Shown: positions 23,314 to 31,097 of the stretch, in pieces
Layout: the number at the start of each line of letters is the position of its first letter
Position numbering within the stretch: position 1 is the stretch's first letter
From: Stutzerimonas stutzeri
GTDB lineage: Bacteria; Pseudomonadota; Gammaproteobacteria; Pseudomonadales; Pseudomonadaceae
Direction: 5' to 3'
Assembly (NCBI RefSeq): GCF_024448955.1
Contig: NZ_JAMOIH010000003.1
Span: forward strand, 1-64,000
DNA length: 64,000 nucleotides
Made by a program: the position numbers and the translations under genes
The notes under the pieces: model-generated
Told to the model about the DNA's origin: nothing
The model's database searches: none
What the model saw: the letters and a program-made list of their open reading frames with translations, nothing else

Positions 23314-24210
23314 ATGAATATCGAAACCAAATGGTTGGAGGACTTCGTCACCCTGGCGGCAACGCGAAGTTTTTCCCAGGCGGCAGAGCGTCGCTTCGTC
23401 ACCCAGCCGGCGTTCAGTCGTCGCATTCGCAGCCTGGAAAACAGTCTCGGGATTACGCTGGTGAACCGCACGCGCACGCCGATCGAGTTGACCGAGGCCG
23501 GCCAGCTATTTCTGATCACCGCACGTAGCCTGGTCGAACAGCTCGGCGAGGTGCTGCGTCATCTGCATCATCTGGAAGGCCAGCAGGGCGAGGTGCTGCA
23601 GGTTTCGGCGGCACACTCGCTGGCGCTGGGGTTTTTTCCGCAATGGATTGCCGGCCTGCGTGATCTGGGTCTGAACCCCAGTACCCGGCTGATGGCGACC
23701 AACGTGGGTGAAGCGGTGCACGCCCTGCGCGAAGGCGCCTGTGACCTAATGCTGGCTTATCACGACCCCGACGCCGCGCTGCAGCTGGATGCGGACATCT
23801 TTCCCTCCCAGCACTTGGCCAACAGCGAGATGTTACCGGTCTGCGCCGTCGATAAGCAGGGCAGCCCGCTATTCGACCTGAACAGCGGCCAGAGCGTGCC
23901 GCTACTGGCCTACAGTGCCGGCGCTTTTCTCGGTCGCTCGGTCAACGGCCTGCTGCGCCAGCGCCGGCTGCGCTACACCACGGTGTACGAAACCGCCATG
24001 GCCGACAGCCTGAAAAGCATGGCCCTGCAAGGCCTTGGCGTCGCCTGGGTACCGCGCCTGAGCATCACCGCCGAACTGCAGCGCGGCGAATTGGTGGAGT
24101 GCGCCGACGAAACCTGGCGCCTGCCGCTGGAAATCCGTCTGTATCGCTGCGCGCTGGTGCGCAAGGCGGCGGTGCGACTCTTGTGGCGCCGGCTGGAGGG
24201 TGGCGGATAG
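23314..24210 (+). CDS. LysR-family regulator, HypT-like
   Basis: A 298-residue LysR regulator. The HTH is within FSQAAERRFVTQPAFSRRIR (about residues 21-40), preceded by NIETKWLEDFVTL. That opening and the AAHSLALGFFPQWI segment closely resemble, from memory, E. coli YjiE/HypT, the hypochlorite-responsive regulator whose Met residues are oxidised. I cannot confirm conservation of those methionines by eye, so the symbol is withheld. AGGAGCC precedes the ATG. It is divergent from aspA, so it may control aspA or act at distant oxidative-stress genes. Confidence 0.87.
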   Translation: MNIETKWLEDFVTLAATRSFSQAAERRFVTQPAFSRRIRSLENSLGITLVNRTRTPIELTEAGQLFLITARSLVEQLGEVLRHLHHLEGQQGEVLQVSAAHSLALGFFPQWIAGLRDLGLNPSTRLMATNVGEAVHALREGACDLMLAYHDPDAALQLDADIFPSQHLANSEMLPVCAVDKQGSPLFDLNSGQSVPLLAYSAGAFLGRSVNGLLRQRRLRYTTVYETAMADSLKSMALQGLGVAWVPRLSITAELQRGELVECADETWRLPLEIRLYRCALVRKAAVRLLWRRLEGGG

Positions 24211-24265
24211 CGACAAGATTTGCGTCGCAGTTCGGTCCGCGAGCCACGCACACTGACGCGCCTTC

Positions 24266-24297
24266 CGCCAATGAGCGGTCTTCATGCGGCATTGGCG
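24266..24297. repeat. Inverted repeat between convergent genes
   Basis: CGCCAATG and CATTGGCG form a perfect 8-bp stem around 16 bases. It lies between the ends of the HypT-like regulator and the convergent 460-aa membrane protein gene. There is no T run. The inner ATGAGCGGTCTTCATGCGGC is repeated with 18 of 20 matches at 25861-25880. Confidence 0.5.
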
Positions 24298-24315
24298 AGC
24301 GCCTGAAGCGTGCGG

Positions 24316-25698
24316 TCAGGCCCGCCGCCACAGGCGTCGTTTTGGTGGCTCGGGCCAGTTCACCGACTTGTTCACACAGCGTACGATGCCCCCTGCACCC
24401 AGGCGCAGTGTCCAGCGCTGCGCCACGGTGGCTTCCTGTCCCGGCTGGCGATGCACCAGCAGCAGGTTGTAGTCGTGCTGCTTTTCGATGGTGTGCGCCT
24501 GGATGGCCACCGGCTGGTCCTCTGCTTCCTTCCACTCGAACAGTTGCTGATGGCTGGCCTGGATCATCGCGCACAGCGGCTCGCAATCGAGGATCAGGCG
24601 TTCCTGGAGCTCGTCCTGTACCAGCGCCGCCTTTTCCAGGTGCAGCCATGAGCGGTAGCAGACGATCTGCCGCTCCTCGTTGGTGGCCCACTTGCCGGAA
24701 TGCTCGCGCACGGCCTTGCTCAGCTCGGAGAGCTTGCGGTAGTCGAGCCAGACCAGCTGTTGGGCCATGGATGCCTGGGTATAAGGCATCAGCAGGCGGA
24801 TCTTCCAGCGCGGCTTGCCCTTGCGCAGCCAGCGTGTGACGGTGTCGATCAGGTCGTCGCGCAGCAGGTCGCGCACCGCGTACACCAGCGCGATACCCAC
24901 CAGCAGCGCCAGGGACATTTTCTGGCTGGCGTCGCGCACGTTGAACAGAAAGTAAGTGAACAGCGACATGATCAGCATGGTGGAGGCCGCCTTCACCAGC
25001 TTGCGGGTGCCGGCGCCCAGTGCGGTGAGCTTCTGGCGCAGCACCACCGGGTATTCCAGCAGCCGCAGATAAAGGCTCATACGGTTCCAGACGCGGGTCG
25101 GCGCCCCCTGGAAGTCGCTGAGATAGTCGCGTTCGGCGCGGTAGCGGCGTTCCTGGTGAAGGAATTCGTGCACCGCCTGTTGCAGCTCTTCGTCGAGGTC
25201 CGCGAAGCCTTCCAAGGTCATGCTTTCCAGCAGGAACTGCTCCGCAAGCCAGGAAAAATAGATATCCAACTGGCGAAAGTAGCGCGATTGCTTGCTCTGC
25301 TTCGGCTCGGCCTTGCGCAGGCGCTGGGCGTAGTTCTGGCTGAGCCGCAGGGCACGCGCCAGCGGCTCGGCTGTCGCCTTGCCCTGCAGCTGCTGGCGCA
25401 GGCGATCCAGGGACGCCTGGAACTGGAAAAACGAGGCCCCATGCATGATTTCGTAGTGCGGCGACAGCAGCGAATAGGAGGTATCCAGCTTGCTGGCCCG
25501 GTCTTTGGCCGGCAGGCCCAGCAGCCGAAAGCGGTGGGTCAGGGCGCTGTGAAAGAATTGCTCTTCGGTCAGGGCACGGGTGGAAAAGGTAGTCTCATGG
25601 GGCGTGAACAGGTACAGCTCGACCTGATGACGCCCCGGCCTGGTCAGCGTACGGCTCAATTGCAGGCGAAAATCGCCCTGGCGCTTCAATGAGAACAC
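24316..25698 (-). CDS. Conserved hypothetical membrane protein
   Basis: I do not recognise a characterised family. The protein is 460 residues. The N-terminal half is soluble and helical with many Gln, Arg and Leu. Two adjacent hydrophobic segments follow (STMLIMSLFTYFLFNV and SLALLVGIALVYAVRDLL, about residues 250-295), then a basic, mixed cytoplasmic-looking C-terminal domain ending in RRLWRRA. The GTG start at 25698 is preceded by GGAGG with 4 bases spacing, which is decisive over more distant ATG codons. It sits between a LysR gene and purE, with 20-base near-repeats on both sides. A sensor or envelope adaptor role is possible but unsupported. Confidence 0.8.
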   Translation of the reverse strand: MFSLKRQGDFRLQLSRTLTRPGRHQVELYLFTPHETTFSTRALTEEQFFHSALTHRFRLLGLPAKDRASKLDTSYSLLSPHYEIMHGASFFQFQASLDRLRQQLQGKATAEPLARALRLSQNYAQRLRKAEPKQSKQSRYFRQLDIYFSWLAEQFLLESMTLEGFADLDEELQQAVHEFLHQERRYRAERDYLSDFQGAPTRVWNRMSLYLRLLEYPVVLRQKLTALGAGTRKLVKAASTMLIMSLFTYFLFNVRDASQKMSLALLVGIALVYAVRDLLRDDLIDTVTRWLRKGKPRWKIRLLMPYTQASMAQQLVWLDYRKLSELSKAVREHSGKWATNEERQIVCYRSWLHLEKAALVQDELQERLILDCEPLCAMIQASHQQLFEWKEAEDQPVAIQAHTIEKQHDYNLLLVHRQPGQEATVAQRWTLRLGAGGIVRCVNKSVNWPEPPKRRLWRRA

Positions 25699-25924
25699 GG
25701 CACCTCCAATACGGTGTACGCGAGGAGCATACCAAGCCTGGCCGGAAGCAGCGCCGGCCATCATGAGGGCTGGCTTGCCTGCCAGCGTTCGGGGTGGGGC
25801 TCGCCATTGGCCTGGCAGGCGTGCGGTGTTCCGCTTAGGGCATTCGCTACGGCATCGAAGATGAGCGGCCTTCATGCAGCCGTCCGGCTGTCAAGCCGCA
25901 GGCGCGACATGCGCGGCTTTCCGG

Positions 25925-25930
25925 TATAAT
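25925..25930 (+). promoter_or_regulatory. Candidate -10 box of purEK leader
   Basis: A perfect TATAAT precedes the purE leader, with transcription expected near 25937. I see no strong -35 at 17 bases, so activation or an extended -10 contact may be needed. Confidence 0.5.
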
Positions 25931-25942
25931 GCCGCGCCTTCG

Positions 25943-25962
25943 AACCAGCGCCTTCGCTGGTT
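25943..25962 (+). promoter_or_regulatory. purE leader hairpin 1
   Basis: AACCAGCG pairs perfectly with CGCTGGTT around a CCTT tetraloop. It forms the first structure of the purE 5' leader. Part of its 5' arm (CAGCGC) can alternatively pair with GCGCTG at 26012-26017. Confidence 0.55.
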
Positions 25963-25970
25963 TGCCCTGC

Positions 25971-26012
25971 ATGCAAGCCACGCTCCCGGTGCGTGGCTTG
26001 TCGTTTTTGTAG
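25971..26012 (+). CDS. Possible 13-residue leader peptide in the purE leader
   Basis: ATG at 25971 opens [13 protein letters not shown] and stops at TAG 26010-26012. The frame lies exactly across the terminator-like hairpin and its T run, so a translating ribosome would prevent the hairpin from forming. The ribosome site is weak (GGTTTGCC upstream), and the peptide is not enriched in one amino acid as classic attenuators are. This is an inferred feature and may be coincidental. Confidence 0.25.
   Translation: MQATLPVRGLSFL
25974..26008 (+). terminator. Terminator-like attenuator upstream of purE
   Basis: CAAGCCACGC pairs with GCGTGGCTTG in a perfect 10-bp stem with a 7-base loop, followed by TCGTTTTT. 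This is a canonical intrinsic terminator on the plus strand. No plus-strand gene lies upstream, so it must end either a short leader or small RNA of about 70 nt or act as an attenuator for purEK. The purE ATG lies 36 bases beyond. Confidence 0.65.
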
Positions 26013-26043
26013 CGCTGCGCAGCGCACGACGAGAGGCACGACG

Positions 26044-26535
26044 ATGACCGCACTGGTAGGCGTGATCATGGGCTCCAAGTCCGATTGGTCCACCCTCAGC
26101 CACACCGCCGAGATGCTGGAAAAACTCGGCATTCCGCACGAAGTCACCGTGGTGTCCGCACACCGCACGCCCGATCTGCTGTTCCAGTACGCCGAGCAGG
26201 CCGAGGAACGCGGGCTGCGCGTGATCATCGCCGGGGCCGGCGGTGCGGCGCATCTGCCGGGCATGTGTGCTGCCAAGACGCATCTGCCGGTGCTCGGGGT
26301 GCCGGTGCAGTCGTCCATGCTCTCGGGTGTCGATTCGCTGCTGTCCATCGTGCAGATGCCCGCTGGCGTGCCGGTCGCGACCCTGGCCATCGGCAAGGCG
26401 GGCGCGGTCAACGCGGCATTGTTGTCGGCCAGCATCCTCGGGCATGAATTCCCTGAATATCACGTTGCGCTGAAGAAATTCCGCGACGAACAGACCCAGA
26501 CCGTGCTCGACAATCCGGATCCGAGGAACGCATAA
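26044..26535 (+). CDS. purE: N5-carboxyaminoimidazole ribonucleotide mutase PurE
   Basis: A 163-residue class I PurE, which moves the carboxyl group of N5-CAIR to give CAIR in de novo purine synthesis. Signatures include [13 protein letters not shown] (about residues 6-18), the VVSAHRTPD catalytic loop (about 37-45) and [11 protein letters not shown] (about 68-78). GAGAGG lies 7 bases before the ATG. It abuts purK with no gap and is preceded by the structured leader. Confidence 0.97.
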   Translation: MTALVGVIMGSKSDWSTLSHTAEMLEKLGIPHEVTVVSAHRTPDLLFQYAEQAEERGLRVIIAGAGGAAHLPGMCAAKTHLPVLGVPVQSSMLSGVDSLLSIVQMPAGVPVATLAIGKAGAVNAALLSASILGHEFPEYHVALKKFRDEQTQTVLDNPDPRNA

Positions 26536-27621
26536 ATGAAGATCGGCGTGATCGGTGGCGGCCAGCTCGGCCGCATGTTGGCCCTGGCGGGAACGCCGCT
26601 GGGCATGAACTTCGCCTTTCTCGATCCGGCGCCAGACGCCTGCGCCGCGGCGCTCGGCGAGCACCTGCGTGCCGACTATGGCGATCAGGATCACCTGCGC
26701 CAGCTGGCCGATGAAGTGGATCTGGTGACCTTCGAGTTCGAGAGCGTGCCCGCCGAGACGGTCGCCTTTCTCTCCCAGTTCGTGCCGGTCTATCCGAGCG
26801 CCGATGCGCTGCGTATCGCCCGTGATCGCTGGTTCGAGAAGTCGATGTTCAAGGACCTTGGCATCCCTACACCGGCTTTCGCCGATATCCAGTCCCAGGC
26901 TGACCTCGATGCTGCCGCGGCCAGTATCGGCCTGCCTGCCGTGCTCAAGACCCGCACCCTGGGTTATGACGGCAAGGGTCAGAAGGTGCTGCGCAAACAG
27001 TCCGACGTCAGCAGCGCTTTTGCCGAGCTGGGCAGCGTTCCGTGCATCCTGGAAGGTTTCGTGCCGTTCAGCGGTGAGGTGTCGTTGATCGCCGTGCGCG
27101 CTCGCGACGGCGAGACCTGTTTCTATCCGCTGGTTCACAACACTCACGAAGACGGCATCCTGCGGTTGTCGGTGGCCAGCAGCAATCATCCGCTGCAGTC
27201 GCTGGCCGAGGATTATGCCGGCCGGGTGCTGACAGAACTGGAATATGTCGGCGTGCTGGCCTTCGAGTTCTTCGAGGTGGACGGCGGCCTCAAGGCCAAC
27301 GAGATCGCGCCGCGCGTGCACAACTCCGGTCACTGGACCATCGAAGGCGCTGAGTGCAGCCAATTCGAGAATCACCTACGCGCGGTGACCGGCTTGCCGC
27401 TGGGCTCGACGGCGAAACTGGGCGAAAGCGCCATGCTCAACTTCATCGGCGAAGTGCCGCCCGTGGCGAAGGTCATCGCGGTCGAGGACTGCCACTTGCA
27501 TCACTATGGCAAGGCGTTCAAGGTCGGACGCAAAGTCGGTCACGCAACGTTGCGCTGTCCGGACCGCGCCACGCTGGATCGGCAGATCACTGCGGTCGAG
27601 TCGCTGATCGACCGCGACTGA
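26536..27621 (+). CDS. purK: N5-carboxyaminoimidazole ribonucleotide synthase PurK
   Basis: A 361-residue ATP-grasp enzyme that converts AIR, ATP and bicarbonate to N5-CAIR, the substrate of PurE. The N-terminal GVIGGGQLGRML and the ATP-grasp features KTRTLGYDGKGQ and EGFVPFSGEVSLIAVR are visible, as is the metal-binding NEIAPRVHNSGHWT near residue 255. The start immediately follows the purE stop codon. Confidence 0.96.
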   Translation: MKIGVIGGGQLGRMLALAGTPLGMNFAFLDPAPDACAAALGEHLRADYGDQDHLRQLADEVDLVTFEFESVPAETVAFLSQFVPVYPSADALRIARDRWFEKSMFKDLGIPTPAFADIQSQADLDAAAASIGLPAVLKTRTLGYDGKGQKVLRKQSDVSSAFAELGSVPCILEGFVPFSGEVSLIAVRARDGETCFYPLVHNTHEDGILRLSVASSNHPLQSLAEDYAGRVLTELEYVGVLAFEFFEVDGGLKANEIAPRVHNSGHWTIEGAECSQFENHLRAVTGLPLGSTAKLGESAMLNFIGEVPPVAKVIAVEDCHLHHYGKAFKVGRKVGHATLRCPDRATLDRQITAVESLIDRD

Positions 27622-27674
27622 TCACCGGCCGTCTGGCCTGGGGCATTCAGTGGCGAACTGCCTAGCCCCTCTCC

Positions 27675-27708
27675 GGTCCGAAGATACGTAACGCGTATTT
27701 TTCGGACC
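27675..27708 (+). promoter_or_regulatory. Hairpin just upstream of the YeaQ-like gene
   Basis: GGTCCGAA pairs with TTCGGACC, and inside it ATACG pairs with CGTAT, forming a long two-part stem. It ends just before the GGGAG ribosome site of the next gene. There is no T run after it, so a role in mRNA stability or translation control is more likely than termination. Confidence 0.45.
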
Positions 27709-27723
27709 TGAGGGAGACTGCCA

Positions 27724-27975
27724 ATGGGCATCATCGGAACCATCATCATCGGCCTGATCGTGGGCCTCATCGCACGCTTCCTGAAGCCCGGCAACGACAG
27801 CATGGGCTGGATCATGACCATCCTGCTGGGTATCGGCGGCTCGCTGCTCGCTACCTATGGCGGCCAGGCGCTCGGCCTGTACGAGGCGGGCGAAGGTGCC
27901 GGCTTTATCGGCGCGGTGGTCGGTGCGATCATCCTGCTGGTGATTTATGGCATGGTGACCAGCCGTAAACACTGA
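27724..27975 (+). CDS. GlsB/YeaQ/YmgE family small membrane protein
   Basis: An 83-residue inner-membrane protein, historically called transglycosylase-associated. It is almost entirely hydrophobic, with three helices. Family motifs are GLIVGLIARFLKPGNDSMGW (from about residue 12) and GILLGIGGSLLATYGGQ-like sequence, with a glycine-rich third helix. Members are induced by stress in several bacteria but have no defined biochemical role. GGGAG lies upstream of the ATG, next to a strong hairpin. Confidence 0.88.
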   Translation: MGIIGTIIIGLIVGLIARFLKPGNDSMGWIMTILLGIGGSLLATYGGQALGLYEAGEGAGFIGAVVGAIILLVIYGMVTSRKH

Positions 27976-27982
27976 CCCGTCC

Positions 27983-28005
27983 GGGGCCGCGCTTCGGGCG
28001 GCCCC
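27983..28005. terminator. GC-rich hairpin after the YeaQ-like gene
   Basis: GGGGCCGC and GCGGCCCC flank a short loop 8 bases after the stop codon. The T run is weak (GATCTCACT), so termination efficiency is uncertain. Confidence 0.4.
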
Positions 28006-28028
28006 GATCTCACTACCCCTCGGTTCTC

Positions 28029-28559
28029 ATGCGCTCGATCATCCTGCCTCTTTTGCTGTGCGTCTCAACCCTCATTCAAGCGGCTCCGGACGAACTCGAC
28101 TGGCTCGAATTGATGCCCGCCGAAGACCGCAAGGCGCTAGAGGAAATGCCAGAGATCGAGCACGACTCTCCTGAGGCCGATGGTTTCAGCGATGAGGGTG
28201 GGCTCAAGCAAGGGCGGGGCTTACCCGAGGTAATGTATTCGGCCAAGACAGTGACATCGCTGAACGGCCAGCAGATCCGCCTCGGCGGTTATCCAGTGCC
28301 GCTGGAAACTGACAGCAGGGGCCGCAGCACCGAGTTCTTCCTAGTGCCATATCCGGGCGCCTGCATCCACGTTCCGCCGCCACCGCCCAATCAGATCGTG
28401 TTGGTTCGCTACCCGGCCGGCATCATGCTGGAAGACATTTATGCGCCCTTGTGGGTGGACGGCACGCTGCGGATCGAGCCGGTCAGCAATGATCTGGCCG
28501 ACGCGGCATACGCACTAACCGCCGCAAACGTGGCGCTGGTGGACGAGAGCGACTTTTGA
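28029..28559 (+). CDS. DUF3299 secreted protein
   Basis: A 176-residue protein with a signal peptide (MRSIILPLLLCVSTLIQA, cleavage near AAP). The DUF3299 domain follows, marked by GYPVPLETDSRGRSTEFFLV and the striking GACIHVPPPPPNQIVLV (about residues 110-126). Members are periplasmic and often near MacB-like ABC transporter genes, but none is here. It is separated by 9 bases from the next gene, a likely operon. Its function is unknown. Confidence 0.85.
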   Translation: MRSIILPLLLCVSTLIQAAPDELDWLELMPAEDRKALEEMPEIEHDSPEADGFSDEGGLKQGRGLPEVMYSAKTVTSLNGQQIRLGGYPVPLETDSRGRSTEFFLVPYPGACIHVPPPPPNQIVLVRYPAGIMLEDIYAPLWVDGTLRIEPVSNDLADAAYALTAANVALVDESDF

Positions 28560-28568
28560 ACGAGGCCA

Positions 28569-29255
28569 ATGCCAGTGACTGTGAATCAGGGGCAACGCCA
28601 AGCTTTTCGCGAACTCGCCGCAGATACCGAGGGTATCGATGTCGAGGTGTACCAGCGCTTCGGTAAAGACCCGCTTGAACCCATCATCGGCCTGGGCGAC
28701 GCCGATGCGCCGATCGCCTTCTTCGGTCGCGATCCGGGGCGCGAGGAGGTTCGCTATGGCGAGCCGTTCATCGGCAGCGGCGGGCAGCTGGTGCGCAAGG
28801 TGCTCTACCGGCACCTGCATGGCGAGGAGATGCCGGACTTCGAAGCCGGGCGTGCGCTCAGTGAAAGGTTCTTCTGGATCAACACCGTGCCGTACAAGCC
28901 AATCGGCAACAAAGCCTGGTCGATGAAGGTCAAGCGCCGCTTTCTTCCGCAGATGCGCCAGTTGCTCATCGAAAGCTGGCACGGCGAGTCGATCATCACG
29001 CTAGGCCGCGAAGCTTTCCTCTGGTTCGGTATCGATCAGCCCGCCGAGGTACGCCAGCGTCTTGAGCAGTTCTGGCAGAGCGAGGACCGTTTCAGCGCCT
29101 CTATCGAGATTGAGCTGCAGGCCGAGGACGGTGCGAAGCGCGCCTTTAAGCTTTATCCATTGCCGCATCCGTCACCGCTGAACCAGGCCTGGTTCAAGCG
29201 GTTTCCTGCACTGCTCGAAGCGCGGCTGGTACTGCTGGATTCCGAATCGCGGTAA
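28569..29255 (+). CDS. Uracil-DNA glycosylase superfamily protein
   Basis: A 228-residue UDG-superfamily member. The FFGRDPGREEVRYGEPFIGS block (about residues 50-70) corresponds to the GEAPGxxExxxGxPFVG motif of family 4 enzymes. WINTVPYKP and the C-terminal LPHPSPLN (about 200) match the later active-site motifs. It lacks the clear Cys pattern of the family 4 iron-sulfur cluster. Base-excision activity on uracil or hypoxanthine in DNA is plausible but divergent enough to be uncertain. Confidence 0.78.
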   Translation: MPVTVNQGQRQAFRELAADTEGIDVEVYQRFGKDPLEPIIGLGDADAPIAFFGRDPGREEVRYGEPFIGSGGQLVRKVLYRHLHGEEMPDFEAGRALSERFFWINTVPYKPIGNKAWSMKVKRRFLPQMRQLLIESWHGESIITLGREAFLWFGIDQPAEVRQRLEQFWQSEDRFSASIEIELQAEDGAKRAFKLYPLPHPSPLNQAWFKRFPALLEARLVLLDSESR

Positions 29256-29257
29256 AC

Positions 29258-29357
29258 GTAGGGTGCGCTCTGCGCACCGAGATATCGAGATCAGAACGCG
29301 TTAGCTGAGCGGGGTTACCACTGAGCTCAGCATCGGTGCGCGGAGCGCACCCTACGA
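29258..29357. repeat. REP-like inverted repeat (GTAGGGTGCGC type)
   Basis: CGTAGGGTGCGCTCTGCGCACCG and CGGTGCGCGGAGCGCACCCTACG face each other across about 55 bases. Each arm also folds on itself. It lies between the UDG-like gene and the convergent mutarotase gene. A related element with a GTAGGGTGGGC core lies between hisA and hisF. Confidence 0.75.
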
Positions 29358-29406
29358 AGAGCGCCGGCAGTGGGCTCCATCCAGTGCCAAAGAAACGGGG
29401 TAGACC

Positions 29407-30303
29407 CTAGAGTGATTCGCTGCCGATGGAGACCGCAAGCGTATGGCTGGCGCCTGCGTTGAGAACGATCCGGTCGTCCATCGCATTGGCGGTTTCGATG
29501 CAGGCCATGCGCTGCCAGGCATCGTCGGCGAACTGCGACAGGCGCTGCGCCTTGGCGATCCAGGGATTCCACAGCACGGCCGAGCGCGAACCTTCGGTTT
29601 CCAGCGTGATTCGGCGATTCAGCTGCGGGTCGCGCAGGCTCAGCACCGGCGGCAGATCGAGATAGATGCGGTCGGTCTCGCCCTCGTAACGGAGGTCACC
29701 CTGTTGCTGACGTTGCTGCCAGTTTTCCAGGGTATCGATATAGCGACAGCCATCCAGGCCCTCCACCGACACCTGATGGATATCGCCGATGGCGAAGTAG
29801 GTGTGCAGCGCCTGGCTGAGGGCGACGGGTCGATCGCTCAGATTGCGGCTGATCAGCGCGATGTGCAGGCGCTCGTCGAGACGGACCTGCAGCTTCAGCT
29901 CTACCCTATGGGGCCAGCCGGGCAGCGCTCCCTGAGCCTGAGGACAAATGAATTCGAGGATAGCGGTGTCGCCTTCAGAGCCCTGTCGCTCCAGCTGCCA
30001 ATCCAGGCTGCGAACCAGCCCATGGAAGGGTGCTTCGGCTTCGCCCTGATACATCGCTTGCACATCTTCGGGGTTGCGCCCTAGATCGCCAAACCAGGGC
30101 CAGCATATCGGCACGCCGCCGCGTACCGCTTGGCCTTGCTGGAAGGCAGCTTCCTCGCTAAGCCAGATGATCGGCGGCGCATCGCCCCGGCGGTAGCTGA
30201 GTATCTGCGCGCCCTGCTCGGCGATCAGCAGTTCGTCGTCGCCACGGCGGATTAGCCAGCAGGCGAGTTGATCCTTTTCGATGCGTTGAATATCGACTGA
30301 CAT
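29407..30303 (-). CDS. D-hexose-6-phosphate mutarotase (YeaD-like)
   Basis: A 298-residue aldose-1-epimerase-fold enzyme that interconverts alpha and beta anomers of glucose-6-phosphate-type sugars. RGGVPICWPWFGDLG (about residues 60-74), FHGLVRSLDW (catalytic His about residue 92) and ALHTYFAIGDI (about 170) are the expected motifs, and NPWIAKAQRLSQFADDAW is typical of the C-terminus. The ATG in front of SVDIQRIEKDQ was chosen; further upstream frame lies in the ABC permease region. It is probably a separate unit from the transporter genes. Confidence 0.9.
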   Translation of the reverse strand: MSVDIQRIEKDQLACWLIRRGDDELLIAEQGAQILSYRRGDAPPIIWLSEEAAFQQGQAVRGGVPICWPWFGDLGRNPEDVQAMYQGEAEAPFHGLVRSLDWQLERQGSEGDTAILEFICPQAQGALPGWPHRVELKLQVRLDERLHIALISRNLSDRPVALSQALHTYFAIGDIHQVSVEGLDGCRYIDTLENWQQRQQQGDLRYEGETDRIYLDLPPVLSLRDPQLNRRITLETEGSRSAVLWNPWIAKAQRLSQFADDAWQRMACIETANAMDDRIVLNAGASHTLAVSIGSESL

Positions 30304-30407
30304 GGGCGATCTCGTGGTTGGTTCAGGTGTCCGTCTGACCGCACGGATAGGGCGGGATTCAGCTGCAAATGCCTCATCGCTCCGTGGCGAAGAGGCATGT
30401 ATCGCGA

Positions 30408-31097
30408 TCATCGCCCCTGGCAGGCATCCACTCGCAGCCAGCGCTCCAGCAGCTTGAAGCCTTGCATCAGCACGAAGGCAATGAGCAGGTAGATCAGGCC
30501 GGCGGTGAGGAACATTTCCTCGTGCATATAGGTGCGTGCGGCGATCTTGCGGGCCATACCGGTCAGTTCCAACAAGGTGATGGTGCTGGCCAGGGCGCTG
30601 GCCTTGAGCATCAGAATCACCTCGTTGCTGTAGGCCGGCAGGCCGATGCGTGCAGCGCGCGGCAGGATGATGTGCCACAGCGCCTGACGGCGGGACATGC
30701 CCAGTGCCCGTGCAGCTTCGACCTCGCCTGCAGGCACATTCTGGATCGCGCCACGCAGGATTTCGGCGATATAGGCGGCGGTATGCAGCGTCATGGTGAT
30801 GATCGCGCACCAGTAGGGATCACGCAGATACGGCCAGAGCACGCTCTGGCGCACGGCCTCGAACTGCGCCATGCCGTAGTAGACGAGAAACAGCTGCACC
30901 AGCAACGGCGTGCCACGGAAAAAGAAGATGTACCCGTAAGGCAGCGCACGCACCGCCAGCATGCGTGAGGAGCGAGCGATGCCCAGTGGTAACGCAAGAA
31001 TTAGCCCGGCGACGACCGAAACGCCAACCAGCTGCAGCGTGAGCCAGGCGCCTTCGAGAAAGTCTGGCAGCCACTTGATGAATAATTCCCAGCTCAT
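30408..31097 (-). CDS. Polar amino-acid ABC transporter permease (HisM-like)
   Basis: A 229-residue inner-membrane permease with about five helices. The EAA loop that contacts the ATPase is in EVEAARALGMSRRQALWHIILPRA (about residues 130-153). The opening MSWELFIKWLPDFLEGAWLTLQL is typical of HisM/ArtM-type subunits. Its start overlaps the stop of the HisQ-like partner (ATGA), so the two permeases are translationally coupled. Likely cargo is a basic amino acid; that is inference. Confidence 0.92.
   Translation of the reverse strand: MSWELFIKWLPDFLEGAWLTLQLVGVSVVAGLILALPLGIARSSRMLAVRALPYGYIFFFRGTPLLVQLFLVYYGMAQFEAVRQSVLWPYLRDPYWCAIITMTLHTAAYIAEILRGAIQNVPAGEVEAARALGMSRRQALWHIILPRAARIGLPAYSNEVILMLKASALASTITLLELTGMARKIAARTYMHEEMFLTAGLIYLLIAFVLMQGFKLLERWLRVDACQGR

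Noticed and set aside
24700..25692. 330-codon plus-strand frame opposite the 460-aa membrane protein
   Set aside because: The opposite strand has a strong GGAGG start and membrane helices; this frame is a GC-driven shadow.
25891..27375. 494-codon minus-strand frame opposite purE and purK
   Set aside because: It is antisense to well-supported purEK and lacks a ribosome site and known motifs.
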